A stretch of 64,000 bases of DNA, taken from assembly GCA_964577315.1 (NCBI GenBank), contig CAZNYT010000001.1, forward strand, positions 32,175 to 96,174, read 5' to 3'. The translations under genes were made by a program, and so were the position numbers. Below, one piece after another: positions 1 through 7,992 of this stretch (its first letter is position 1; every line of letters starts with the position of its first letter). The stretch comes from Desulfonatronospira sp964577315. GTDB taxonomy: Bacteria > Desulfobacterota > Desulfovibrionia > Desulfovibrionales > Desulfonatronovibrionaceae. The notes under the pieces are model-generated. The model was given only the letters and a program-made list of their open reading frames with translations. It did no database searches and was not told the origin of the DNA.

Positions 1-279
1 TCCGAGCGGCATCGGCACCGGTACGAATTCAATATGAAGTTTGCCACCGACTTTGAAAAATCGGGCATGATGCTTAGCGGTATGTCACCGGATGGAAAAT
101 TGGTGGAAATCGTTGAACTTCAAGAGCACCCCTGGTTTGTGGGTTGTCAGTTTCATCCGGAATTTCAATCCAACCCTATGCAGCCGCATCCACTATTCCA
201 GGAATTTGTTCGGGCAGCCAAGGATATGGCGTATTGCCGGGAACCTGATACATTGGAAACATCCGCCCCGGAAAATTAA
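1..279 (+). CDS. pyrG: CTP synthase, C-terminal end (partial)
   Basis: The gene enters from the left edge, so only the last 92 residues are present. CTP synthase aminates UTP to CTP in the cytoplasm, using glutamine. The visible part is the end of the class I glutamine amidotransferase domain: an ERHRHRYEFN block typical of PyrG, then QFHPEFQSNP, which carries the His and Glu that complete the amidotransferase catalytic triad. Both residues are present, so this end looks intact. It lies 113 bp upstream of kdsA in the same direction; pyrG-kdsA adjacency is common in proteobacteria. Confidence 0.95.
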   Translation, partial: SERHRHRYEFNMKFATDFEKSGMMLSGMSPDGKLVEIVELQEHPWFVGCQFHPEFQSNPMQPHPLFQEFVRAAKDMAYCREPDTLETSAPEN

Positions 280-334
280 AAGTGAACTTTGCCTCCTACC
301 GCCCGAACCTAAAAGATCATCCCGGTTCATTCAC

Positions 335-363
335 TCTCTAAGAGTCTTTCCAATGCATATAAT
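335..363 (+). promoter_or_regulatory. Possible promoter ahead of kdsA
   Basis: A perfect TATAAT stands at 358-363, 30 bp before the kdsA start. The region about 17 bp upstream (335-340) is a poor -35 match, and the TG two bases before the hexamer is only near to an extended -10. The site could drive the kdsA-to-hpf operon. This is a motif match only. Confidence 0.3.
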
Positions 364-392
364 GCAAACTACAAACTAAGGGAATCTGCCAA

Positions 393-1196
393 GTGGAAAA
401 CCAACCTTATAAAACTCAGCAGGGACTCTTTTTCATCCTGGGACCTTGTGTGCTGGAAAACCGGGAGATCACTCTTCGCACGGCCTGGAGACTGGCGGAG
501 ATAAAATCTCAACTAGGGATGGAAATCGTATTCAAAAGCTCCTTTGACAAGGCCAACCGCAGCTCGGTTCAGGGATTTCGGGGACCGGGAATGGAAACAG
601 GTCTTGAATGGCTCCGAGAGGTAAAACAGGAGACTGGACTGCCCCTGATTACAGATATCCATGTACCTGAACAGGCTGATCCTACGTCGGAAGTTGTGGA
701 TATCATCCAGATCCCGGCTCTTTTATGCCGCCAGACAGACCTGATTTTGGCTGCCTCCCGGACCGGTCGCATCATAAACATAAAGAAAGGACAGTTCATG
801 GCACCCATGGACATGGCTTCAGCTGCGGATAAGGTATTATCCACTGGCAACAAGCAAGTATGGCTTACTGAAAGGGGCACTGCTTTCGGATACAACAACC
901 TGGTGGTGGATTTCAGGTCTCTTGCCATCATGAGCAGCTTGGGGCATCCGGTTATTCTGGACGCTACCCACTCGGTCCAGATCCCAGGAGGGCTGGGCTC
1001 TGCCTCCGGAGGCCAGAGGGATTTCGTACCAGTGCTGGCCCGGGCCGGTTCAGCTGCAGGCTGCAACGGGATATTCATGGAGGTCCATCCGGACCCGGAC
1101 CATGCCCTGTGCGACGGACCCAATTCCTGGCCACTTGCGAAAATCCCGGACTTATTAGAGACACTGGCAAAAATCCATAGGGCTACACATGAATAA
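393..1196 (+). CDS. kdsA: 3-deoxy-D-manno-octulosonate 8-phosphate synthase, metal-dependent type
   Basis: Condenses phosphoenolpyruvate with arabinose 5-phosphate to Kdo-8-phosphate, the first committed step to the Kdo sugar of LPS. The 267 residues form one TIM barrel. Diagnostic blocks are KSSFDKANRSS (48-58), DATHSVQ, EVHPDP and CDGPNSW. In the block GPCVLE (17-22) a Cys at residue 19 stands where the E. coli enzyme has Asn26; Cys here marks the metal-dependent class, and the His, Glu and Asp ligands are in the later blocks. The start is GTG at 393 with AAGGGA about 10 bases upstream. It overlaps kdsC by 8 bases, so the two are probably translated together. Confidence 0.96.
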   Translation: MENQPYKTQQGLFFILGPCVLENREITLRTAWRLAEIKSQLGMEIVFKSSFDKANRSSVQGFRGPGMETGLEWLREVKQETGLPLITDIHVPEQADPTSEVVDIIQIPALLCRQTDLILAASRTGRIINIKKGQFMAPMDMASAADKVLSTGNKQVWLTERGTAFGYNNLVVDFRSLAIMSSLGHPVILDATHSVQIPGGLGSASGGQRDFVPVLARAGSAAGCNGIFMEVHPDPDHALCDGPNSWPLAKIPDLLETLAKIHRATHE

Positions 1197-1722
1197 AGAT
1201 CCGGTTCAAGCCGCTTCCTGCGTCAAGCTGCTCATTTTGGACGTGGACGGAGTCCTCACGGACGGAGGTCTATACTACGACGGCCAGGGCAATATCTTAA
1301 AAAGATTCCACGTTCAGGACGGCTTGGGTATCAAGCTAGCCCAGGCTGCCGGATTGGACATCGCCGTGATCACCGGCTTGTCCTCAGGGGCTGTAAGAGA
1401 CAGAGTAAAAGAGCTAGGTATCCGGGATTATTTTCCAGGTTATACCCATAAAATGCCCCTGCTTCGTAAATTGGCCCAAGATAAAAAATTAACCTTTGCG
1501 CAAATGGCCTACTTAGGCGATGATTGGGTGGATGCCCAAGCCATGTCACATGTGGGAATGCCCATGGCTGTAGCCAACGCCCAGCCTGAAATAAAAAAAC
1601 TGGCCTTGTGGATCAGCAGCCACAAAGGCGGCCATGGTGCCATGCGGGAAGCAGTGAATTTTTTGCTGCACGCCCAGGGTGAACTGTACAAGCAGTGGGA
1701 AAAATGGTTGAATCATGCTTAA
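1189..1722 (+). CDS. kdsC: Kdo-8-phosphate phosphatase, HAD family
   Basis: Removes phosphate from Kdo-8-phosphate to give Kdo, the step after KdsA. It is a compact, capless HAD hydrolase of 177 residues, normal for KdsC. Motif I is DVDGVLTDG with Asp18 as nucleophile and Asp20 as acid/base. Motif II is VITGLSSG, and motif IV is LGDDWVD. The GHGAMRE stretch near the C-terminus is the conserved KdsC tail that closes over the active site of the neighbouring subunit in the tetramer. It overlaps kdsA at its start and lptC at its end, 8 bases each, placing it inside an LPS operon. Confidence 0.95.
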   Translation: MNKDPVQAASCVKLLILDVDGVLTDGGLYYDGQGNILKRFHVQDGLGIKLAQAAGLDIAVITGLSSGAVRDRVKELGIRDYFPGYTHKMPLLRKLAQDKKLTFAQMAYLGDDWVDAQAMSHVGMPMAVANAQPEIKKLALWISSHKGGHGAMREAVNFLLHAQGELYKQWEKWLNHA

Positions 1723-2257
1723 AAATCTTGTTCCCATTGTGCTTAGCCTGTTACTGTTTATTTTATTGCTTAGCATGTTCTGGAGAGAAGCCCCCGGGCC
1801 TCAAAGAACAGATCAGGATATGGAGGTGGATCTGAACATCAAAGATTTCACCTTGACCCAGGGCCAAGAGGGCAGACAACTCTGGGAGTTGGACGCCAGC
1901 GAGGCCGGATTTCTTCGCGCTGAAAATGATTTTTTACTGCATGAACCGGTTATGACCCACTTTGGCAACAACGGATCCGAACCCGTTAAAATTTGGGCCG
2001 TTCATGGCCGGGTAGACCAGGACGAGCAAACGATTTACATGTGGGAGGACGTCCAGGCCGAGTCCCAAGAGATGCAAACCAGTGCTAACAAGGCCACGTA
2101 CAAGGAAGGGGACAGATATATTCTTTTGGAGGAGGATGTAGTCTTTACCGGCCGCGGGCTCGTGGTTAATACCCCTATGGCACGCATCCTTCTGGATGAG
2201 GATAAAATCCTGGCCACCAACGGCGTCCGCACCAACATACACAAAAATTCGCCTTGA
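1715..2257 (+). CDS. lptC: LPS export protein LptC
   Basis: Inner-membrane bitopic protein that takes LPS from the LptBFG transporter and hands it to LptA in the periplasm. One hydrophobic segment (about residues 7-22) follows a short cytoplasmic N-terminus, and a roughly 150-residue periplasmic beta-jellyroll region follows. The family diverges strongly, so the call rests on the size, the single anchor, the phrase ELDASEAGFLRAEN, which resembles the WELDA motif seen in LptC/YrbK proteins, and its place between kdsC and lptA. LptF and LptG are not in this window. Confidence 0.85.
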   Translation: MLKNLVPIVLSLLLFILLLSMFWREAPGPQRTDQDMEVDLNIKDFTLTQGQEGRQLWELDASEAGFLRAENDFLLHEPVMTHFGNNGSEPVKIWAVHGRVDQDEQTIYMWEDVQAESQEMQTSANKATYKEGDRYILLEEDVVFTGRGLVVNTPMARILLDEDKILATNGVRTNIHKNSP

Positions 2258-2299
2258 TTCTGGTGGCCTCCAAAAGACAGAGATAAAAAATAGGCAACT

Positions 2300-2812
2300 A
2301 TGCAATACAAACTATATGCCCTGATAATTTTACCGGCCTTGTTTTTTTTGCTAGCCCCTGGTCCAGGACTGGCTGAAACCGGGGAAGGCACGGAAATTAC
2401 CTCCCGGGACATGACCTATACCGGCCCTGACAATATTGTAGTTTTTACCGGAGACGTACATGTGGTTCGCCCGGATTTCGAGCTCTGGTCCCAAGAGCTC
2501 CATGTCCACCTGAAACCTGGGGCAGAGGGAGAGGATGCTTCCGGCCCAGGTGGAGACGAGAATATCGAAAAAATTATTGCCCGAAAAGAGGTGCGCATCC
2601 AGGGAGAGGGCAGAGAGGGATTCTGCAACTTGTTAACTTATTATCCGGATGTGGAAGAGGTGCACATGGAAGAAGATCCCAAGCTCGTGGAAGGCAGAAA
2701 CACTGTAGAGGGCGAATTGATCATTCTCAACCTCAAAGAGAACACCTCCCGAGTAAAAGGTGGTGACAAAAAAAGGGTCCGGGTTATATTTCATCCTGAC
2801 GAGGAAGAATAG
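2300..2812 (+). CDS. lptA: LPS periplasmic bridge protein LptA
   Basis: Periplasmic protein of 170 residues that forms the oligomeric beta-jellyroll bridge carrying LPS to the outer membrane. A signal peptide is visible: a hydrophobic core at about 6-19 and a probable cut after GLA near residue 25. The mature part has the OstA-like phrases ITSRDMTYTGPDNIVVFTGDV and NTVEGELIILNLKENTSRV. It starts 42 bp after lptC, and its stop shares one base with the lptB start, an arrangement that usually means translational coupling. Confidence 0.88.
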   Translation: MQYKLYALIILPALFFLLAPGPGLAETGEGTEITSRDMTYTGPDNIVVFTGDVHVVRPDFELWSQELHVHLKPGAEGEDASGPGGDENIEKIIARKEVRIQGEGREGFCNLLTYYPDVEEVHMEEDPKLVEGRNTVEGELIILNLKENTSRVKGGDKKRVRVIFHPDEEE

Positions 2813-3534
2813 TGGAAACTCTGCAGGCCATCGACGTATATAAACAGTTCGGCAAAAGATTGGTAGTAAAAGACATTTCTCTGGATATCACTCAGGGAGA
2901 GATTGTTGGGCTTTTGGGTCCCAATGGAGCCGGGAAAACCACCACTTTTTACATGCTGGTGGGCATAATCGTCCCTGACCAGGGCAGAGTGCTCTTTGGA
3001 GAGCAAGATATCACTAGACTTTCCCTGCCCAAAAGGGCAGACTTGGGCATGAGTTACCTTCCCCAGGAGAGTTCTATCTTTAAAAAACTAACCGTGTATG
3101 AGAACCTCATGCTAATATTGGAATATACCTTCAGGGACAAGGCCAAACGCCGGGAGAAGGCCGATTCCCTGATGCACGAGCTAGGCATATCCAAACTATC
3201 CGGACAAAAGGCTTCCTTTTTATCCGGGGGTGAACGCAGACGTCTGGAAATTGCCAGGTCCCTGATCAAGGACCCCAAGTTCATCTTGCTGGACGAGCCC
3301 TTTGCTGGCATTGATCCCATTGCTGTAGACGATATTCAGAATATAATCTTAACCCTGAAACAGAAAAATATCGGGGTGTTGATCTCGGATCACAATGTCC
3401 GGGAAACACTAAAGATTTGTGATCGGGCCTCCTTGGTATATGACGGTCAAGTCATACTCAACGGCAGCCCGGATGAAATAGCCCAAAATGCCCGGGCCAA
3501 ACAGGTTTATCTAGGTGAATCCTTTCATCTGTAA
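2812..3534 (+). CDS. lptB: LPS export ABC transporter ATPase LptB
   Basis: Cytoplasmic ATPase that powers LPS extraction by LptFG. At 240 residues it has the normal LptB length. Walker A is GPNGAGKTT (36-44), the Q-loop region is SYLPQESS, the ABC signature is LSGGERRR, Walker B is FILLDEPFAGID, and the switch His is in SDHNVRET. The LPQESS and GIDP blocks are typical of LptB rather than of other ABC ATPases. The start is GTG at 2812, overlapping the lptA stop by one base. rpoN follows 15 bp later, the conserved proteobacterial lptB-rpoN pairing. Confidence 0.96.
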   Translation: METLQAIDVYKQFGKRLVVKDISLDITQGEIVGLLGPNGAGKTTTFYMLVGIIVPDQGRVLFGEQDITRLSLPKRADLGMSYLPQESSIFKKLTVYENLMLILEYTFRDKAKRREKADSLMHELGISKLSGQKASFLSGGERRRLEIARSLIKDPKFILLDEPFAGIDPIAVDDIQNIILTLKQKNIGVLISDHNVRETLKICDRASLVYDGQVILNGSPDEIAQNARAKQVYLGESFHL

Positions 3535-3549
3535 TCAGGATGGGAAACT

Positions 3550-4992
3550 ATGTCCCTGGAGCTGAAACAACAACTCAAGCTTTCCCAGCAGCTGGTAATG
3601 ACCCCACAGCTGCAACAAGCCATCAAGCTTTTGCAGCTTTCCAGGGTGGAGCTTTTGGAGGTAGTTCAGCAGGAGTTATTGGAAAACCCTGTCCTGGAAG
3701 AAGCTCAGTATCAGGAGGACGAGGATCAGGTAAGCCGGGAAGAGGGCAACGATCCGCCTAAGGCCAACATAAGCCTGGACGAGCAGGCTATTCTCCAAAA
3801 TGCGGACTGGGAGAACTATCTGGGGGAATTTTCCAGCAGCTCCAAGCAAACCGCTTACCAAGAGCGGGAAGTTCCGGAAGAGCTGCAAAGCTTTGAATCC
3901 AGGTATTCCTCCAAACCTTCCCTGGAGGGGCATCTGCTTTGGCAACTTTACTTGCAGGACTATTCTCCCGCGCAGATAAAGATTGGGGAGGAAATAATCG
4001 GCAACCTGGATTCCCGGGGGTATCTCCAGGCTTCCATGCAAGAAATCGCGGTTTCTACCAGCACCGACCCGGAACAGGTGGAAAATGTCTTGCTCCGGGT
4101 GCAAAACTTTGATCCAGTCGGGGTTGCAGCCAGGAACTTGCAGGAATGCCTTTTGGTTCAACTCGATGCTTTAGGAGAAAACGATTCCGTATTAACAGCC
4201 TTGATCCAAAATCACCTGGAAGATATCGAAAAAAACCGCATTTCTCCTCTTCTGAAGAAATTCGGGATCAGCAAGGAGCTCATGCAGGAATACATAGCCC
4301 TGCTGAGAAGCCTGGACCCCTTTCCGGGCTCCCACTTTGGAGGGGAGGAAGTCATTTATATCAGCCCGGATATTTATGTTTATCCCTATGAGGACGATTT
4401 TGCCATAATCCTTAATGAGGAGGGCCTGCCCTCGCTTCAGTTAAGCCCTTTTTACACCGGCGAAGCGAACAATTTAAAAAGCAATCCCAACAAGCAGGAG
4501 AAGGACTACATACAGGAAAAGACCCGCTCTGCCATTTGGCTCATGAAAAGTTTGCATCAAAGGCAGCGCACCCTGTACAAGGTAATGCAGAGCATTCTCA
4601 AGTTTCAAAGGGATTTTTTCAAGCACGGCGTAAGTTATTTAAGGCCTCTGATCCTGAAAGAGGTTGCCGAAGATATCGAGATGCACGAATCCACTGTAAG
4701 CAGGATTACCACTAATAAATACGTATCCACTCCGCATGGCATTTTTGAACTGAAATTCTTCTTCAACAGTTCCCTGAGCATGGATGGAGGCGGACATGTG
4801 GGTTCTGAGAGCGTTAAAGCCGCCATCAAGAAAATGGTGGGCGAGGAGGACTCCAAGAAACCCTTGAGCGACGAGGCTATTGCCGCCTATTTAAAGGAAA
4901 AATTGGATGTAAATATTGCCCGGCGAACTGTGGCCAAGTACAGGATGGCTCTAAACATTCCCTCCTCCTCCAAAAGAAAAAAAGTACTTTGA
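3550..4992 (+). CDS. rpoN: RNA polymerase sigma-54 factor
   Basis: Alternative sigma factor that reads -24/-12 promoters and needs AAA+ activators. The 480 residues follow the usual plan: a Gln- and Leu-rich activator-interacting region I (1-50, with MTPQLQQAIKLLQLS), an acidic linker rich in Glu and Asp, the core-binding region, the HTH region with EVAEDIEMHESTVSRITTNKY, and the RpoN box ARRTVAKYRMALNIP near the end. The canonical box begins ARRTVAKYRE, so one residue differs. AGGATG precedes the ATG at 3550. hpf, ptsN and rapZ follow, the classic rpoN neighbourhood. Confidence 0.97.
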   Translation: MSLELKQQLKLSQQLVMTPQLQQAIKLLQLSRVELLEVVQQELLENPVLEEAQYQEDEDQVSREEGNDPPKANISLDEQAILQNADWENYLGEFSSSSKQTAYQEREVPEELQSFESRYSSKPSLEGHLLWQLYLQDYSPAQIKIGEEIIGNLDSRGYLQASMQEIAVSTSTDPEQVENVLLRVQNFDPVGVAARNLQECLLVQLDALGENDSVLTALIQNHLEDIEKNRISPLLKKFGISKELMQEYIALLRSLDPFPGSHFGGEEVIYISPDIYVYPYEDDFAIILNEEGLPSLQLSPFYTGEANNLKSNPNKQEKDYIQEKTRSAIWLMKSLHQRQRTLYKVMQSILKFQRDFFKHGVSYLRPLILKEVAEDIEMHESTVSRITTNKYVSTPHGIFELKFFFNSSLSMDGGGHVGSESVKAAIKKMVGEEDSKKPLSDEAIAAYLKEKLDVNIARRTVAKYRMALNIPSSSKRKKVL

Positions 4993-5019
4993 TCAGATAT
5001 TAAATATAAGGAGGCTGTT

Positions 5020-5568
5020 ATGGAGATTAAATTCAACTTCAAGAACTTCGAACCTTCCCAGCATTTGAAAGATTATGCCCAGGATCGCTATGAGAAGCTT
5101 GCTAAATATATAAATGACAATCATGCAGCTGAACTCCAGGTTAATCTGGAAGTGGAAAAATTTAGGCAGATAGCTGAATGCACCCTAACCGGCAAGGATC
5201 TGCACATCTCTGCCAAAGAGGAAACCGAGGATATGTATTCCACTATCGATCAGACCCTGGACAAGCTGGAAACCCAACTCAAGAAACAAAAGGACAAGCT
5301 CAAGGACAAAAAGAAAAAGTCCCGGGATAAGCAACAGGTGCGCAGGGACATTGTCAGTTTCACCACATCCGAGCATGGCAAGAGTGAACCCAGAATAGTG
5401 GCTACTGATGAATACGAGGCCAAGCCTATGATGTTGGAAGAAGCAGCCATGCAGCTAGAAACCCTGGGACAGGAGTTCCTTATCTTTTTAAATGCTGATA
5501 CGGAAAGGGTAAACGTGGTCTACCGGCGCAAGGACGGTGATTTCGGGTTTATAGACCCAGGGGTGTGA
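5020..5568 (+). CDS. hpf: Ribosome hibernation promoting factor, long form
   Basis: Binds the 30S subunit in stationary phase and pairs ribosomes into inactive 100S dimers. At 182 residues this is the long form: an N-terminal S30AE domain (about 1-100, starting MEIKFNFKNFEPSQHLKDY), a Lys-rich linker (about 88-112), and a C-terminal dimerisation domain with KPMMLEEAAMQLETLGQEFLIF, in which the paired proteins hold two ribosomes together. Start ATG 5020 has an excellent AAGGAGG seven bases upstream. A hairpin at 5593 closes the kdsA-hpf run. Confidence 0.95.
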   Translation: MEIKFNFKNFEPSQHLKDYAQDRYEKLAKYINDNHAAELQVNLEVEKFRQIAECTLTGKDLHISAKEETEDMYSTIDQTLDKLETQLKKQKDKLKDKKKKSRDKQQVRRDIVSFTTSEHGKSEPRIVATDEYEAKPMMLEEAAMQLETLGQEFLIFLNADTERVNVVYRRKDGDFGFIDPGV

Positions 5569-5592
5569 GGCGCCATAGCGCGGCGAACTTTA

Positions 5593-5620
5593 GGGGCGCA
5601 ATTATAGCGCCCCAAATTTT
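5593..5620 (+). terminator. Probable terminator after hpf
   Basis: A perfect 7-bp stem of pure G and C (GGGGCGC at 5593-5599, GCGCCCC at 5607-5613) with a 7-base loop is followed by AAATTTT. The T tract is short, so termination may be partial and allow read-through into ptsN. Confidence 0.6.
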
Positions 5621-5666
5621 AGAGCATAATGAAGCTATAAGCTGCAGGGAACAACAGAGAAAATAG

Positions 5667-6116
5667 ATGCATCTTGCGGATTATTTAAGCACGGACCAAA
5701 TTATAACCGGACTTACTGCCAGGACTAAAACCGAGGTTTTAAAGGAACTGCTTCAGCCTTTGGTCCAAAAATATACCTTTTTGGACCCCCAGGAAACCCT
5801 GGAGGTACTGATTAACCGGGAAAATCTGGGAACTACAGGCATCGGCGAGGGTGTAGCCATTCCCCACGGCAAAATCCATGCTTTAGAGGAGATAATACTT
5901 ACTGTGGGGCTTAGCCCTCAGGGTGTAGATTTCGCTGCCTTGGATCACAAGCCGGTGCATATCTTTTTTATGGTCCTTGCCCCGGAAAAAAGCGCTGGTA
6001 AGCACCTTAAGATATTGGCATCCATCTCCAGGTTACTCCAAGATCCGGATTTCAAGGAATCCTTTTTAAACTCCCAATCCAGGGATGAGTTATGGCATCT
6101 ACTGACCAAAGTGTAG
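5667..6116 (+). CDS. ptsN: PTS EIIA protein of the nitrogen-related (PtsN/fructose) family
   Basis: Cytoplasmic phosphocarrier of 149 residues. In its family EIIA-Ntr is phosphorylated through EI and a HPr-like protein and regulates potassium, nitrogen and envelope functions rather than sugar uptake. The phosphorylated His is His67 in GEGVAIPHGKIH, the hallmark block of the fold. Position after rpoN and hpf and before rapZ supports PtsN rather than a fructose-uptake EIIA. The 3' end overlaps rapZ by 25 bases. No strong ribosome site is visible before ATG 5667. Confidence 0.92.
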   Translation: MHLADYLSTDQIITGLTARTKTEVLKELLQPLVQKYTFLDPQETLEVLINRENLGTTGIGEGVAIPHGKIHALEEIILTVGLSPQGVDFAALDHKPVHIFFMVLAPEKSAGKHLKILASISRLLQDPDFKESFLNSQSRDELWHLLTKV

Positions 6117-7027
6117 ACCCGGCTTCATTTGATCAGGGAATCCAGCACAGGAACGGTTCTTTGGTGGTGCTCATCGTGACCGGACTCTCCGGAGCGGGTA
6201 AAAGCACTGCTTTAAATGTATTTGAAGATCTAGGCTTTTTTTGCGTGGATGGTTTGCCGGTGAGTCTTACCCCTACAATCTTGGAGCTCTTTTCCCGGGA
6301 AAACCCCAAGAACTATAGAGGATTGGCCCTGGGAATGGACTTGCGCCAAAGCGATTTTGCCAGTGAATGGAGGGAGGTGCAAGCCAAGCTGCAGCAAAAC
6401 AACATACCGGTACAAATCGTGTTCCTGGAAGCCGGGGCCGATGTCCTGGTCCGGAGATACGCCACCACACGCCGGCCTCACCCTCTAGAGGGAGACAAAA
6501 TGGGGTTGGAGCAGGCCCTGACCCGGGAAAAACAGTTGCTGGAGCCGGTACGCTCCCAGGCCCAACTGGTTGTGGACACCTCGGATTTTAACATTCACGA
6601 TCTACGCCGGGTCATCAAGGAAAAATGGGAATACCTGGATTCGATTTTTTCCGGAATACGGCTGCACTTGATCTCTTTTGGCTTCAAGTACGGGGTCCCT
6701 TCAGAAGCGGACATGCTTTTGGACTTGCGTTTTTTGCCCAATCCCTATTTCGATCCCGATCTTAAGGGGCTTTCAGGAAAAGACGAAACCATTGCCAGTT
6801 ACGTCCTGGACAGCGAGTCCGGAAAGGCTTTTCTGGACCGCACCCAGGACTTCCTGGGATTTTTGATCCCTTTGTTTCAAAAGGAAGGCAGATACAGATT
6901 AACCATGGCCTTTGGATGTACCGGGGGAAGGCATCGCTCGGTTGCTGTTACCGAGACCGTAGCCAGATATTTCCGGCAAAAAGGTCATCTGGTATCAGTT
7001 GAGCACCGTCATTTTGAACTAGGTTGA
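6092..7027 (+). CDS. rapZ: RNase adapter / nucleotide-binding protein RapZ
   Basis: RapZ (YvcJ family) is a P-loop protein that in E. coli guides RNase E to small RNAs controlling glucosamine-6-phosphate synthase. The 311 residues are about 27 longer than E. coli RapZ; the excess is an N-terminal leader before the P-loop GLSGAGKS (31-38), and a downstream alternative start is possible. The C-terminal domain keeps DLRFLPNPY and the signature FGCTGGRHRSV near 275-285. It overlaps ptsN and is followed 72 bp later by mannose-type PTS genes, the place taken by the HPr-like npr in enterobacteria. Confidence 0.95.
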   Translation: MASTDQSVDPASFDQGIQHRNGSLVVLIVTGLSGAGKSTALNVFEDLGFFCVDGLPVSLTPTILELFSRENPKNYRGLALGMDLRQSDFASEWREVQAKLQQNNIPVQIVFLEAGADVLVRRYATTRRPHPLEGDKMGLEQALTREKQLLEPVRSQAQLVVDTSDFNIHDLRRVIKEKWEYLDSIFSGIRLHLISFGFKYGVPSEADMLLDLRFLPNPYFDPDLKGLSGKDETIASYVLDSESGKAFLDRTQDFLGFLIPLFQKEGRYRLTMAFGCTGGRHRSVAVTETVARYFRQKGHLVSVEHRHFELG

Positions 7028-7099
7028 CAAGACCCGGCTTTTTCCGGCACCAAATTTATCATCCTAAGCAGACAACTCTCGGACAGATTTCAATAAGTT

Positions 7100-7525
7100 A
7101 TGATAGGTATTATAGCAGTTACCCACAACAACTTCGGTTCCAAGCTGCTCGAGGCTGCGCACTTGATAGCAGGGGACGACCGCAACTGCTGCTCCATTGG
7201 TGTGGACGTTTCACAGCCCATGCAGGAGATTATCGACCAGTTAAACAAGAAGGTCCAGGAATTGGATACCGGCCAGGGAGTACTGATATTTACAGACATG
7301 TTCGGCGGAACCCCTACCAACATCAGTCTTTCCCTGTTGAATCAAGGGCAAATAGAGGTTATAACAGGTATTAATCTGCCCATGTTGCTAAAGGCCCTGG
7401 GCAACAGAGACTCCGAGTTAAGCGAACTGGCCCAGGAGGTCAAGTCCGCAGGCAAACAGGGCATATTGGTGGCTGGGGATGTACTCAAGCGCCAGGTGTC
7501 CAATCCCAACAAAAAGACCGAATAG
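7100..7525 (+). CDS. PTS mannose-family EIIA component
   Basis: Cytoplasmic phosphocarrier of 141 residues with the EIIA-Man fold. The start MIGIIAVTHNNFG places the phosphorylated His at residue 9; the second family mark is TDMFGGTPTN with Asp66. EIIA-Man passes phosphate to EIIB and so to a sugar crossing EIIC/EIID, but in several proteobacteria such a protein near rapZ is regulatory. EIIB follows after two bases, so the two are co-translated. ATG at 7100 has no clear purine-rich ribosome site. Confidence 0.92.
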   Translation: MIGIIAVTHNNFGSKLLEAAHLIAGDDRNCCSIGVDVSQPMQEIIDQLNKKVQELDTGQGVLIFTDMFGGTPTNISLSLLNQGQIEVITGINLPMLLKALGNRDSELSELAQEVKSAGKQGILVAGDVLKRQVSNPNKKTE

Positions 7526-7527
7526 AT

Positions 7528-7992
7528 ATGTTCTGGGTACGCATTGACAATCGCTTGATACACGGACAGGTGATCGAGACCTGGATCCCTTACACCGGTA
7601 CCAACTCTCTTTTGGTGGTTGACGACGACCTGGCTACGGACCTAGTCCGGCAGCAAATCATGGGCCTAGCCGTTCCGGACAACATAGAACTCGCCTTCAG
7701 TTCTATACAAGATAGTCCGCGCCTGATGGAAACCCTTTTCGGGAACAACCTTTCCTCCCTTTTCATCCTGTTCGGCTCATGCCTGGACGCCAAGACTGCC
7801 TTTGACCAGGGGCTTATGTTCAATCTCCTGAACATTGGCAACATCCACTACGGCCCGGGCAAAAAACAGATCTGCTCCCATATTGCCCTGAGCTCAGATG
7901 AGAGTTATTGTTTGCATTATTTTTCCCGCCAGGGTGTGCAGTTGGATTTCAGGTGCGTTCCCCATAAGCAGGTACAGGTGGATACATGGTAG
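7528..7992 (+). CDS. PTS mannose/fructose/sorbose-family EIIB component
   Basis: Phosphocarrier of 154 residues that accepts phosphate from EIIA and delivers it to the sugar. The active site is in the N-terminal RIDNRLIHGQV block, with His12 as phosphorylated residue, which defines the mannose-family EIIB fold. EIIA precedes it by two bases. The EIIC start codon at 7986 lies inside its last codons, so EIIC translation is expected to depend on EIIB. No specific sugar can be assigned. Confidence 0.92.
   Translation: MFWVRIDNRLIHGQVIETWIPYTGTNSLLVVDDDLATDLVRQQIMGLAVPDNIELAFSSIQDSPRLMETLFGNNLSSLFILFGSCLDAKTAFDQGLMFNLLNIGNIHYGPGKKQICSHIALSSDESYCLHYFSRQGVQLDFRCVPHKQVQVDTW

Noticed and set aside
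7024..7374. A 116-codon frame overlapping EIIA
   Set aside because: EIIA in the other frame has the active-site His and family motifs; this one has none.
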